A stretch of 64,000 bases of DNA from Batillaria attramentaria (taxonomy: Eukaryota > Mollusca > Gastropoda > Batillariidae). Positions 22,845 through 34,609 of this stretch are shown here, one piece after another. The position numbers and the translations under genes are program-made. The stretch is taken from positions 695,001 through 759,000 of the forward strand of contig JACVVK020000058.1 of assembly GCA_018292915.2 (NCBI GenBank). The letters are read 5' to 3'. The notes beneath the pieces are model-generated. The model searched no databases and was not told the DNA's origin. It saw nothing but the letters and a program-made list of their open reading frames with translations. Position 1 is the first letter of the stretch, and every line of letters starts with the position of its first letter.

Positions 22845-23085
22845 TTTGTTTTTCTGGTTAAACAGTTTTAAAGTTTGACAGTATGTTTGATTACTTGTTT
22901 CTGAAGTTTGTTTGACTTTAACGTTTATCCTTATTTTACTTTTATATTTTATATCAAGATGTTTAATGACTGTATTTTATCTTATCTGTGACAGAGCATC
23001 ATGTGAGGCCAAAGAGGATTTTCTGTTTTTAGAGTCTCTCTTAAACAGACAATAAAGTATTTTGAATTGAATTGAATTGAATTGG
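22845..23085 (+). mobile_element. LINE 3' tail with (GAATT)n
   Basis: AT-rich 3' end with AATAAAGTATTTT followed by repeated GAATT units (23060-23084), typical of a 5'-truncated LINE. Confidence 0.5.
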
Positions 23086-23219
23086 ATGCCTGTGTGCTAT
23101 TTCAGGCTAAAACAATAACCGACAGCGTTCTAACACAGCTTAGTGTTCAATGAGTTGCAAGCAAGTCCATCGGAATACATGAATTGTACCCTGCAGACTG
23201 TTGGGTTTGAAGGATAAGA

Positions 23220-23577
23220 CGAAGGGAAAAAAAAGTCCAGACAAAACGTCTTTTTGTGGCTAAATGTTTTGTACGGCTTTTCAGTACAAGTACTCCAAAA
23301 CAGATAGGTCAAACTTCGGTTATGACAAACAAAATTTCCCCTTTTTACTTATGATAAATCAATTTAGTCACAGACCACGATTTTTTTCCATCTGATGAAA
23401 CGGCGCAAAACACGGCTTGCGCAGAGATTTTCAGGGTGACTACAGGTTTGACACGGTTATGTCTGGCAGGCATAAAGGCTAGTTAACCCACGAGAGACAT
23501 GTACAAGAACGGAGCTAGATGTGAGATCTTACATGTCACTGAATCTACGTGTGTGCATGTGTGTGTGTGTGCGCGCG

Positions 23578-23651
<74 letters not shown>

Positions 23652-23907
23652 AACATTAATAATACTCATTATTGTTATTATTACATGTTATTATTACTAT
23701 TGAATAGGCATCTGGTGCGAAAGGTCCGCTAAGCAACTTTAAAGTCAAAGTGTTAGAACTGCATTTATTTTCAAATGGTGTCCTGAATGTTTCCGAAGCG
23801 GAGGATGAGGAAGCCGGAATACCCCAGTCGTCACGGATAAGACAAACTTCAATTAAGTGAACAAAAATTCATTTCCCCCGCGAATTCGACTTAAGCGTGT
23901 TCGATTG
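23220..23907. mobile_element. Non-autonomous pogo/Tigger-like element
   Basis: The right end GAATTCGACTTAAGCGTGTTCGATTG is followed by TA. Interior blocks (CGGCGCAAAACACGGCTTGCG, AAGAACGGAGCTAG) match 62488-63930 in order. It is expanded by a CA tract at 23586-23648. No transposase. Confidence 0.55.
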
Positions 23908-23909
23908 TA

Positions 23910-23928
23910 GCTTATTTAAAACAAAAAC

Positions 23929-23992
<64 letters not shown>

Positions 23993-24295
23993 TCGGGTAT
24001 TCAACGTCTGTTGGATGTTTTCTGGATAATAAACAACGTACGCTAATATCTAGTTGTAAGTAGGACCTGTCGAGTCTAAACGGCTAGAGTGTACATGGAG
24101 CAAGTCTCCCAGCTATCAATTATTACACTGGAAAGTGACCAACAATCATTTAGATCGATACGTGCTAGATATTTCATTTAACTCAAGCTCACTTTCTCAC
24201 GATCACAATCACGTGCCTTTTATCTTATTTTACAGGAGCCGTAACACTATGATAAGTAGAGTTAGAGTCGGTCAAGTGATATTGATTTAACATAC
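23910..24295. other. No gene recognised
   Basis: A CA tract (23932-23987) and unique sequence precede the orphan leader exon, which is read from the other strand. Confidence 0.5.
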
Positions 24296-24344
24296 CTGAA
24301 CATTCGATGAATAAAACCAATAGTAGACCAAACAGTACATCCAT
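24296..24344 (-). CDS. Orphan signal-peptide exon of an Ig receptor
   Basis: ATG at 24344 encodes MDVLFGLLLVLFIECS and ends TCAG/GTATG in phase 1, exactly as in gene D's leader (MNISCLLIFLFIGCS). The intron start and the CGATGAA stretch also match gene D. No phase 1 Ig exon follows on the minus strand until gene A, 21 kb away. It is either gene A's very distant first exon or a leftover of a lost copy. Confidence 0.6.
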
Positions 24345-25860
24345 GTTGAAAGTTTAAGTTGATAATACACTAGACAGTTTCAAAGACATGACATTAAAAT
24401 TGTGAAAGCGCTTTCAGCTTGAAGCCCCATGGTGTCTGACTGATAACTATGATTTTCCCAGGATGAACGGATAAGGGCGCATTATTAGCTTCTGGAGTAC
24501 TCAAAATTTTTTCCGTGTCAATTTTAACTGCCCAAACAGCTCAAATAAAGAAGCCAGTTTAGAAATCAGCCCGAAAATTCCATTTCAATCCTGCGGTGGG
24601 CTGCGTGCTGCGCACCAATGAGCACATGAATTTTCGCCGGGCTGTGTCCTGAAATCGGGACTGTGCCCTGAATTCAAAATCTTCCTTGAGGATAAAATGT
24701 CAGGCAATAACGTCCATAAAACAATAACATTTTGCAACCAAGCAGATACTTTGCATGTAAACGACGGTTGCTTGAAACCTTAATGGTTATTATTTTCTTG
24801 GCCTGGAAACAGCCACTGGATCATTGTTTCCTGTAGTGTCGTGGGGAGTTGGTTTTTTTTTTTTTTTTAAACTCAGTTATATGCAGGTCCGCTACAAGCA
24901 AAAAAAAAAAAGAAAAGAAAAAAAAAGGTTGTTTTCTATTTGCTGGGCTGAGCGTTCCTTTTTTTCTTTAAATCACTACAGCAGTTTTTCCCCCCTTGTC
25001 CAAAAGTTATCCCCTAGCTATGACAAGCAGAGCAGGGATCGGGTAACTAATTCGCCTTGGGTTGTTGACCGACTCTCAGTCTGACGCCAGCCAACCCCTA
25101 GAAGCTTCCGCCTCAGCAGTACACATTTTCAGTTGCACAGACAGTTTTGGAAAAGCTTTCAGGTCACCCACCCCCTCCCCTTACACCATCCTATACCACA
25201 TCTAAAGTAGGACGGCGTTTAGCGTGTCCACGTGGTTCTGATGCAGCTACCTTTGTAGAATAATTCTATTCTATTCTATCGACAGATCTCACCACGTACC
25301 CGGTGGTATGTCATCGAGACCAGTGGTGCTTTGTGTACGCTACCTTACCCTCTTTTCGTTTACTGTCCAGGTTTGGCGCTTGTTTGCCCCCCCCCCCCCC
25401 CCCCAGCATGTACATCAGAGGGAAATTTTACCCTCCTTAACTTCCTTTCTCATCTTCTGGCACTTTAGAACTGAATAAAGTGTCCATGGCAAAATGCAGC
25501 TGCTGAGTCCCTGGGGTTCTTCGTGTGGTACGGGTGGAATGATGTGTGTGGAAGACTGTGTGAAGAATGCTTGAGTTTGAAGGCAGAAGATGGTTGTTGC
25601 GCGATGTTTGTGGGGCGCTTTACTTCCACGGCGGGCCTGGGTTCCACACAGCTGTTAGGCGCGCGATGGTCTATATGGGAGAGCAGCGACAATATAAAAA
25701 TATGTAAGAAGGACGGTTAAAAACAACAACATAAAAACAAAACAAACAAACAAACAAACAACAACACATGACGCAACCGTTGTTTAAGACTCGTGTCTTT
25801 ATTTGCAAAACGTTCAAACAAATCTTGTGCATATTTGGGGGTATTCAAATTTATAATTAT
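24345..25860. other. No gene recognised
   Basis: Presumed upstream DNA of the orphan leader, with poly-T, poly-A and poly-C runs (24853, 24901, 25387). Near 25715-25830 is a repeat end also seen near 35000-35110 and 55980-56110. Confidence 0.45.
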
Positions 25861-26020
25861 TTCAGCTCTCTAGATCTGTCAGATTTAAAAAAAATAATAA
25901 ATTAGTAAAAATTAATTCCGCACCAACAAGTCAAGCACAAGAAACATCTCCTGTTTACCGCATAGTGCAGTTCAAATTAAATATTCTTTACAACTTTCAT
26001 GACTTATAACAGCGTGAGGG

Positions 26021-26053
<33 letters not shown>

Positions 26054-26056
<3 letters not shown>

Positions 26057-26292
26057 ATTTAGTGCACTGTATGTGTCGGTTACTGACTCGGACCTCGGTT
26101 GCATCTCTTCGTATGTGTTCTGTCTTGTTTCGTAATTCACATAATTGTGGTCTGCAGCCTGAGAAGGACGAGGCTCTGTGTTGGCGTAGTTCACGATTCC
26201 TTCTTCAGAGTTGGCGAATGGAGGCAGCTGGAGTTCAGTATAGGGGCTTCTTTCCTCTACACGTCTTGTTTGCGGTTTCTCGTACCTTTGAT
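26054..26292 (-). CDS. Gene D cytoplasmic tail exon with ITIM
   Basis: 239 nt, acceptor TTCTTCAG, stop TAG at 26054. It starts YQRYEKPQ, parallel to YRRYERPQ of gene C. It carries SPYTEL (S-x-Y-x-x-L), VNYANTEPRP, YVNY, TYEEM and a final TYSALN. The exon was too short in the usual frame to stand out but is clearly homologous. A (TC)n tract abuts the stop. Confidence 0.85.
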
Positions 26293-26577
26293 CTGAAGAA
26301 AACGTACCCTTTTGTATTGTAGGTTAAAATGTTCATTGGTGTATATAATCAACTTGTTCTTCTCAGAACGCAGACTAAATCAGCTCATTTTGTCGACCTG
26401 ATCTAGTTAACTTGTGGGGGTTCTGACTTCTTGTATATCATGAGCATGAGTTGTTCAAAATCCAGACTGGTGTGTAAATTTCAATGGCTTCAGATAGGGA
26501 TGTCTCTGGTATGTACAAAAAAAAAAAAAAAAAAAAAACCTTCTTCAGAGAGAGAGAGAGAGAGAGAGAGAGATTAC

Positions 26578-26709
26578 ATTTTCTCTTCCAAATAATCAGT
26601 GTGACGACAATCGCGACGGATACAAAGATAAGCCCACCAGCAACTCCTCCTGCTATGGCCACTGGAAACGGTCCAGAAATCGAGTTTGTAACGTAATAAG
26701 CTCCGCTGA
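26578..26709 (-). CDS. Gene D transmembrane exon
   Basis: 132 nt. A short stalk is followed by a hydrophobic helix (VAIAGGVAGGLIFVSVAIVV) and KRKC, with donor AAAT/GTAATC. A (GA)n tract and poly-A follow the donor. Confidence 0.8.
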
Positions 26710-26940
26710 CTGAAACAAGATAGAAGACGAGCACTTTGTTGTTATTAGGTAATGACAGCAAGTAAAACAACGGAATAGATCACTACTCATACGCATCCAT
26801 CAGCAGAGAGACAAAAGGCGATTGTTGTATTACTGGGAGTTATCAGGGAGTTACTGGGAGTTGTGTTTGTTTTTTTGTTTTTTTTCTTTTACTAAATATC
26901 TATTTAGTAAAAGAAAAAAAAAAAAAAAAAAAAACACAAC

Positions 26941-27016
26941 TTGGCCTTTTCCTCGTTGCCCCGTCTTTATCCCCCATACGTGGTGGAAATGGACTGTGAA
27001 CCCCCCCCCCCCCCCC
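26941..27016 (+). mobile_element. SINE tail fragment (family S1)
   Basis: TTGGCCTTTTCCTCGTTGCC through GTGGTGGAAATGGAC, then poly-C. It is a 5'-truncated copy between gene D's Ig3 and TM exons. Confidence 0.6.
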
Positions 27017-27039
27017 TCTCTCTCTCTCTCTTAACTTAC

Positions 27040-27342
27040 ACTGTATCTGGAACGTCTTCTCTCCAACGACATTGTAGTAATCTGGTTTGGCTGCCCAGCT
27101 GGCTGTACAGTAACACGTCATGTTGTCCTCGGTGGCTTGTGACGTATCTATGACGAGAGAACTGGATACTGACATTTCATTTCTGACGTCATCTTGGTCA
27201 TGGTGACCAGGATTGTTGCAGTGAAACTCGACAGTGCTGACCAGTGGCTTGCCGCCAGTCACGGTACAAGTCAACACGTCCGCGGTTTTCAGGATAGGAT
27301 CCGAAGTTGAATGTGTTATCTCTGGCGTTGCTTGTGGAGGAT
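27040..27342 (-). CDS. Gene D Ig3 exon
   Basis: 303 nt, acceptor CTTCCAG, donor CAGT/GTAAGT. Hallmarks are DPPQATPEI, LTCTVTGGKPLV, SQATEDNMTCYCTASW and FQIQC. It is closely related to gene B's third Ig (SQATEDNMTCYC shared). Confidence 0.85.
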
Positions 27343-27830
27343 CTGGAAGTTGAAATTGCCCAGCTACAAGTAAGTGCATTCGATTATACAATTTTAAAGT
27401 TTTAGCTCTGATTAAGTATGTGCAGTAACCTTGACACTTTCTAAACTTTTGATGATAGAATGGATCATTTGCACAAGCATTTAATATGTTACCCCCCCCC
27501 CCCCCGCCTCCACCATACTTTAACAATGAAGATATGAAACGCGACTTTTGTCTTTTTATGAAACGTGCTTTCACAATGCTCTCGGGGTTTCGTTAACATG
27601 ATTTTAAGTCAAAATGGGATCCTGAGATTTCGCCCGTCAAAACCATCTTTTGAAGACAAACGTAGCCATGGCTAGATTTTTGTTTTCTTTGACGCTGATG
27701 CAGAGGAAGAAATCTAAATTTTCGCCTGCACCATGCAACAGAGAATGGCACTGAAAGTGTATTCTCTTAGCTCCCAGCATGAGCCTACATCCATTAAGTT
27801 TTTGCCCTGAACGAGTGACTCGAACAAGTG

Positions 27831-27894
<64 letters not shown>

Positions 27895-27907
27895 GGGGGG
27901 GGGGGGG

Positions 27908-27951
<44 letters not shown>

Positions 27952-28001
27952 AAGTGTCCGGGAAGAGTTGGGGGAGGGGGTTGGGGGGTGGGGAGACTTA
28001 C

Positions 28002-28143
28002 AATAAAGGTGCAATGTAAATGGTCGTGACCGCTGTTTTTTGGGAGGATTAAATATACGGCTGATCGCCACGCAAGCCACAAGTGTTCCGTCGTCCGTTA
28101 TGTTTGGCACGTATCGACACGTGTTGTGTGTTTTGCCGTTTTT
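28002..28143 (-). pseudogene. Gene D Ig2 exon relic
   Basis: The last half of an Ig2 exon: NGKTHNTCRYVPNITDDG, LVACVAI and FTLHLYC, with donor TATT/GTAAGT. It aligns with NSDNTCIYTP and QDDGKRVTCEV of gene C. The 5' half is replaced beyond the palindrome 28144-28171. Confidence 0.75.
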
Positions 28144-28171
28144 AAGTTGTTTCTCTATAGAGAAACAACTT
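28144..28171. repeat. 28-bp perfect palindrome at the Ig2 breakpoint
   Basis: AAGTTGTTTCTCTA and its complement form a perfect palindrome. Related ends (GAGAAACAACTTT, or TTTCTCTATACAGAAACAAC) occur near 29769 and 34817, so it marks a repeat family. Confidence 0.8.
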
Positions 28172-28342
28172 TATGAGACGGGGCAGATTTTGCTACGCGC
28201 AGCAGCAAGTTTCAGTGATACAAAACAATACTGTGACGTTTCTCCACACAATACGTACTTTCACGCACACAGTGACGTAACGAAATCTGCGTCATAGACA
28301 CCTTACGTGCACACTATGCTGCTGCGTTCTTTTTGGCGGGAG

Positions 28343-28410
<68 letters not shown>

Positions 28411-28419
28411 ACGGATGTA

Positions 28420-29358
28420 ATGATGACTATCTCCTATACCACCTCGTTGGAGGCCTTTTTACTTTGAGATAAAATGGGAATTCACCTTCTCCAGAGCTAC
28501 CTTTCACGATTTTTAGCCTGCCGCATTTTCAGAAGAGTTATCGCCAATTTTAAAAAATCGGTCATGTTACGAATTTTTTCGAAAAAGTTGTTCAAATTCC
28601 TTCATTTTCTAGACTTTGGAAGTTCACCCAATCACACTGCCTTGATTTGTGCTACAGCTCTGTAGCTCTGACTGGTTTTGTGTAAAAAAAATATTTCCGA
28701 GGTAGGGGTTGTTTGCATATAAGGCCAAATATCTATGAAAAGACTCTTTTAAATTACTCATCATTCCGGTATTTTTGTCACTTATGCCAACTGCACATAT
28801 GACATGAACTACTGCACTATTATAGCTTTAGTATTAAGAATAACAGAGCTTTTAGATAAACACATTTTTTTCACGTTTCTGCAAGAAGCGCTGGTCAAAA
28901 AAGTTCCAATTTTGCAATTTCGTAAGTACAACCCAAGGCACTTAAGTGCACGTTTCATCAGCTCTCTAGATCTTCCAGATTTTATATCAAAATTAATTCA
29001 GTCACGGAAGTCACAGAAACAACAAGGAAATCACAAGATATGAAGAAGTATCACATGACAGACGAGCAGCTTGAGGCTGACGTCAAATGTTTGGTTCACA
29101 GACAAAATCTGCAAGCATTGTCACTGCTTCCGACATTTCATCAGCCCTCTAGATCTTCCAGATTTCATGTGAAAAATAATTCAGTCGGAGAAGTCACAAA
29201 GCCAACAGGGAAATTACAAGACATGAACAAGCATCCTCAGACGATCTCAGTGCTAGAGGCTGACGTCAAAAGTTTAGTTCACGGAATTGACGTCATCTCT
29301 CTCTCTCTGTATGACGACCTGCCTGAGGCTGACGGCAAATGTTTAGTTCACGGAACTG

Positions 29359-29390
<32 letters not shown>
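28420..29390. repeat. Repeated 120-bp motif in gene D intron 1
   Basis: CATCAG(C)CTCTCTAGATCTTCCAGATTT with TTCAGTC...AAGTCACA and GAGGCTGACGTCAAA recurs at about 28960-29090, 29140-29290 and partly 29320-29360. Related copies occur at 53090-53190 (gene C intron 1) and 25860-25980 (past gene D's stop). No Ig1 exon is found here. Confidence 0.5.
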
Positions 29391-29394
<4 letters not shown>

Positions 29395-29395
<1 letters not shown>

Positions 29396-29573
29396 GGGAG
29401 CCAGGGTGGCCGAATGGTAGAGCGTTGGACTTTCAATGCTTGGGCCGAGAGTTCGAATCCCGGCCGCTGGGGCCAAATATTTGTGCTGGCCTTTTTCTCG
29501 TTGCCCCGTCCTTGATATCACCCTTTTGTGGTGGAAAAGGACGTTAAACTCCTAAACACCCATCCACCCACCC
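29395..29573 (+). mobile_element. tRNA-derived SINE, full length (family S1)
   Basis: It opens with a tRNA-like head: A box TGGCCGAATGGTAGAGCG and B box GAGTTCGAATCCCGG. A body with CAAATATTTGTGCTGGCC and CGTTGCCCCGTCCTTGATAT follows, then the tail GTGGTGGAAAAGGACGTTAA with ACACCCATCCACCC. Best reference copy in the window. Confidence 0.85.
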
Positions 29574-29897
29574 TCTATCTCTGCCTCTCTCTCCCCCTTC
29601 TTCCCCCACCCGGCCCCCACCCTCAGTCACGTGGCTAACCGGTCGAGGTCGTAGAGGATCTAGTCAAAGACCGTATCTACGGTCTTTGATCTAGTGTCGT
29701 TGGTAGAACTTGGAGAGGGGAGAACCGGCAACAATAACAACAAAACAGACAAAATAATATGAAGTTTGGAGAAACAACTTTGTAGGACGGGGCCGTTCCT
29801 CCTTGTTTTCTGATTACAATTATTTCTCTCCGGGTTTTTTTTTTATGAAACAGTAACCGTACTAAGGTTCCTGTCACATATGTTGATGATTAAACAT

Positions 29898-29943
29898 ACC
29901 TGAACAGCCGATGAAGAGAAAAATTAGCAGACAAGATATATTC
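29898..29943 (-). CDS. Gene D signal-peptide exon
   Basis: ATG at 29943 opens MNISCLLIFLFIGCS, a short hydrophobic leader, with donor TTCAG/GTATG in phase 1. Confidence 0.7.
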
Positions 29944-30079
29944 ATGTTGGAAAATGCGCTTCGCTTTTCCTTGCCGAAGTTAGGAAACATCACATCAGCA
30001 GGAACAACCTTGTCTTCCCAGTGTGTGCTTGGCTCCGAACTATGACTTTTTCTTCGTGTGACGCGTGAACTATACACTC

Positions 30080-30880
30080 ACATCGACTGTCACGAAACTA
30101 TTCAAACGTTTTCCTCATTGGTTTGACATATGCCTTGATTTTTTTTTCGTAATTTAAGTAAAATTTTCCACAATTTCACTAATCTACTGCATGTTTTCGT
30201 GATGCCAATGTTAAGTACATTATAAAATACAGTAAAACTAAAAATTCGAATTTAAATTAATAGCAGAGCAAACAGTTAGGGAAGGGATAAAGAACATTAT
30301 TTGAATATACTGTCCTGTCGGCAAATCGTCCGGTGGGCGTATTGTTCGCTCACCGCCAAATGAGGTTTCTGCGGGGGGGGGGGGGGGGGTGTTCTGATGC
30401 CATCCACTTGCTGGCTACCCATTTTGACAGAGTCTGTGTGACCAGAAGTATTCTTGCCACTTTCTCTTCACTTTTCCTCATCGAGTTTTTGAAAAACGCG
30501 AGATACCCAAGCTACTTGCAAATTTTAACCTCGTTATAACCATTGTACGCCTTTCCGCTTTTTCATTGCCTAAACAGAAACAAACTCACGGGACTGTTAA
30601 TGAATAACTTTAAAAAGTTTCCTTGTTATTTGTATTAGTATAATTACTTCTTGAAACATGATACGGCAACAAGGAAAATCATGCTTCACGATAATACAAG
30701 TTTAATGCCCTTGCGCCCTTTATGACGACACCCTAGTAAAAGAACGCGTCAAAGGTTTTTTTTTTTTTTTTTTTACCACAAACAATTTACAAGCAGACAT
30801 GTCTCTCGCATTTTACTGAAAGTTACTGAAAACCGTCATGGTTGTTCCTTCCTTGCCATGGCATTTATCACTGAAAATCG
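30080..30880. other. No gene recognised
   Basis: Presumed upstream DNA of gene D; poly-G (30374-30389) and poly-T (30759-30774) runs only. Confidence 0.45.
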
Positions 30881-30884
30881 GAGG

Positions 30885-31262
30885 GCGGTCGAGGGTCTAG
30901 TGGTTTAAGACTTCGACACCATTGGGAGAGGTCAAAATCGAGTCCCATTCGGGGCAAACACATTTTCTACCTCGTATGTGGCATCGTTCATTTGGGGCGA
31001 TCTTCGGGAGTTCTCTCCGGGCATTCCGGCTTCCTTCCCCTCTGCTTCGGAATCGTTCAGCCCACAAATTCTAATTTCCGAAACTTAAAGTTCTGAGTTG
31101 ACCCTTTGCAACACCTATTTGTAATTTGTACACACATACAGTACGTTAAAAAATGCGTGTGGTCCACGTGAGCGTGCGTGTTGGGTTTAGTTCGCAGCGC
31201 TTTGAGCAAATTCAAGAAAATGGGTAAGCGACTACACAATACACAGTTGTTATTGATATAAG
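30885..31262 (+). mobile_element. tRNA-derived SINE (family S2)
   Basis: The head has A-box-like TAGTGGTTTAAGACTTCG and B-box-like GGTCAAAATCGAGTCCC. The 3' part (AAATTCTAATTTCCGAAACTT, GAGCGTGCGTGTTGGG, GCGCTTTGAGC) recurs without the head at 33590-33815 and 38925-39160. Confidence 0.65.
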
Positions 31263-31269
31263 CGCAAGC

Positions 31270-32030
31270 AGGTGTCCCGTTGCATGCAAGACCCCACGAC
31301 ACTACGCCACTAGTTCTACTTCCTAGCCACTCTGTACAGTATTTGTCAAAACTTCTGCGCTGCAGGGTCATTTACTACTGGCTCGTTCCGAAAACTTGCT
31401 TTGCGATGACTGGATCCGAATCCGGCGCGCGCATGCTCTGTCACCTCTCACCCCTGATGTCATACCTGCAATAATCGAATTACGTCTTTGTTGTGCGTCT
31501 CAGAGAGCAGCAACTCGACTGGCTCGCCGTGATATCAGTAAATTACCTGTGTTTGGTACAGCGGGCAAAACTTCGCTGTGGTTAGAATAGAGTCGAATGT
31601 CCACAGAGCCAAAACGCGTACAAGGAAAGTTGTAGCTGACTCTGCAACGCATAGTGTTGTCATTAAAAGTTTCCTTAATTATCATAGTTCGTCATAAAGA
31701 CTGGTAACTCGCTGAGTGCAACCTTGCAAAGCTACACCCGGAAATAGTCGTGCTGTGACGGACACAGCTTGGGAGAGAGAGAGAGAGAGAGTTTCCCAAA
31801 AGCTTAGTTGGTGCAAGCGTCCGGTTCGAGAGTGCTACTTCTAATTGTGACATCATGCAGCTTAAAAAAAAAACAAAAAAAAAAAAAAAAAACAACAACA
31901 AAAAAAAAAACAAAAAAACAATGACAAACGGGGAAAAAGGCAACAGACAAACGACTGGCGTGTAGAAAGTTCCTGACTGACAGGTCATGACAGGAACGTG
32001 TGCTGACGATTCAAGAGTCAAGATTCAAAG
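31270..32030. other. No gene recognised
   Basis: (GA)n at 31773-31790 and A-rich DNA at 31863-31920. AAGATTCAAAGATCACTTTATT near 32020 looks like a LINE 3' end read from the minus strand. Confidence 0.4.
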
Positions 32031-32170
32031 ATCACTTTATTAATTCCTTATGGGAAAATTGAATGTCTGCTCAAGACGTGACAGTACAATACGGCATTCA
32101 TAAACAAAAAACACCACTTTATTGCCATGTGCATAAAACATTAGGAATTTGTTTCGGTTTAAAGAGAACT

Positions 32171-32890
<720 letters not shown>

Positions 32891-32908
32891 TCTCTCTCCT
32901 GTCACACA

Positions 32909-32990
<82 letters not shown>

Positions 32991-33287
32991 AGGTCCGGAT
33001 AAGTTCGTTTTTTAGAAGGGGGTGAAAGACTCCAAAACAAAAATTAAGACGGTTGGAGGCGGGGTGGGTGGGGGACGAGGTTTACGGGAGGTGTAGGGAG
33101 GGAACAGAGCACAGGTCAAAACTCACAATAATGATAAAGGTTCATTCACGACACCCGAGAAAGAAGAAAAAGTGTGCAAAGATGAGGCGGGACCTTTTCT
33201 AGTGACGATTTTGAAGTGCAAGATTTATTTGTGTATCTAGCGGCTTTTTTAATTGTTGTAAAAACCTGCTGTGTGTATATTTTACAG

Positions 33288-33457
33288 GGGTGGGTGGGTG
33301 TTTGGGGGTTTAACGTCTTTGTCCACCACATAGGGTGATATTAAAGACGGGGCAACGATGAAAAAGCCAGCACAAATATTTGGCCCCAGCCGGGATCGAA
33401 CTCACGACCCGAGCATTAGAAGTCCAACGCTCTACCATACGACCACCCCGGCTCCCC
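33288..33457 (-). mobile_element. SINE (family S1) with 14-bp target duplication
   Basis: A full minus-strand copy flanked on both sides by TGTATATTTTACAG (33274-33287 and 33458-33471). The perfect duplication proves a retrotransposition insertion and indicates a recent one. Confidence 0.9.
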
Positions 33458-33589
33458 TGTATATTTTACAGTGGCTAGTACTTCTAACAGTTCCTATAAT
33501 AGTTCCACTATATGCAGTTTTTCTAATCAGCACTATAAGCTGGGCAGTGGTCCCAAACGACATCTGAGAAGTCAAAATGGGGCTTTGGA

Positions 33590-33815
33590 AATGTTCAGCC
33601 CACCAAATTTGAAAAATAAATGCAATTCTAAATTCCGAAATTTAAATAGCTGAGCTGACCCTTCGCACCACGTGATTGTAATGTGTTGATGTCCAGTGTG
33701 TGAGAGAATGCGTGTGATTCACGTGAGCGTGCATGTTGGGTTCAGTTCGCGGCGCTTTGAGCCGATTCATGAAACTGGATAAAGCGCCTATACAATACTC
33801 GTTGTTATTATTATT
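33590..33815 (+). mobile_element. SINE family S2, 5'-truncated
   Basis: It shares the 3' part of 30885-31262 and ends in (ATT)n after AAAGCGCCTATACAATACTC. Confidence 0.6.
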
Positions 33816-34213
33816 ATTAAAATAAACAACGCGTTGGCGTTTATTTGAAGGGCCAAGTATGGCGAGTGTGCCTAGTTTGTAAATGCATTTTGCTGTCACG
33901 AATAGCGCGATATTTTTATATTTTTGTGTTTGCAGGGCAAGGTGCTTGCGTGGGAGTTGCAACAGGAGGCAAACTGCCAGTGAAGCTGGGACTTTTTGCG
34001 CAGGTGGCAAGCCGAGGTGATGCGAGTGGATTTGAGCGGAGTGGCTTCCTGTTCTAAACAGAAAGTAGACTCACACTACTCTAGTGAGGCCTGAGCGGAA
34101 AGGAGACATTCGAATTTTGTTAAACTCATACAAGCTGCGTACCCCTGAATGGTCTGTGCATGGTAATTTTATTTCTAGATTGAAGCATTTTCAGGGGTGA
34201 CTATGATGTCTGA

Positions 34214-34600
34214 GGCTAATATGGAATTCAAAATGAGGCAGGTTAACGGAAAAGAATTCAAGTGAGGCAGGTTAACGGAAAAGACTGACTGACTGACTGA
34301 AACGTTTATTTCAGGATAAAGACTTGTAGGCATGGTCTGCCTATCTTACAAGCTGTCCTGCTAATCTACGAACACTAAAAAAATAAAGGCTAACATTACA
34401 AAAAAAGTATAAGAATTCAAATGAGGCAGGTTAACGGAAAAGAATTCAAATGAGGCAGTTTGACGGAAACGAATTCAAATGAGGCGGGTTAGGGGAAAAG
34501 AATTCAAATGAAGCAGGTTAAGGGAAAAGAATTCAGGTAGGCTAGGGGAAAAGAATTCAAATGAGGCAAGTTAGGATCAGACTAATCGAACTGAGGGACC
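34214..34600 (+). repeat. ~29-bp minisatellite interrupted by a LINE tail
   Basis: Repeats of GAATTCAAATGAGGCAGGTT with AACGGAAAA lie on both sides of a different insert at about 34285-34405. Read from the minus strand, the insert ends CTGAAATAAACGTTTCAGTC (CAGT)n, like the LINE tail near 53010. Confidence 0.7.
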
Positions 34601-34609
34601 GAAGCAAAT

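Larger units (their letters stand above)
26054..29943 (-). pseudogene. Gene D: reduced Ig receptor with ITIM-type tail
   Basis: Minus-strand exons: leader 29943-29898, Ig2 relic 28143-28002, Ig3 27342-27040, TM 26709-26578, tail 26292-26054. Ig1, Ig4 and Ig5 are absent. Ig2 is cut in half by an insertion bounded by a 28-bp palindrome. Because every junction is phase 1, leader, Ig3, TM and tail would still join in frame (720 nt, 239 aa), so a one-Ig receptor is possible. Ig3 is closest to gene B, while the TM and single-exon tail are of the gene C type. The tail has SPYTEL (ITIM consensus), VNYANT, YVNY, TYEEM and TYSAL. Either a pseudogene or a short paired-receptor-like form. Confidence 0.7.

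Noticed and set aside
29398..29470. tRNA gene on the plus strand
   Set aside because: A and B boxes are good, but the body and 3' tail match several other copies, so it is the head of a SINE.
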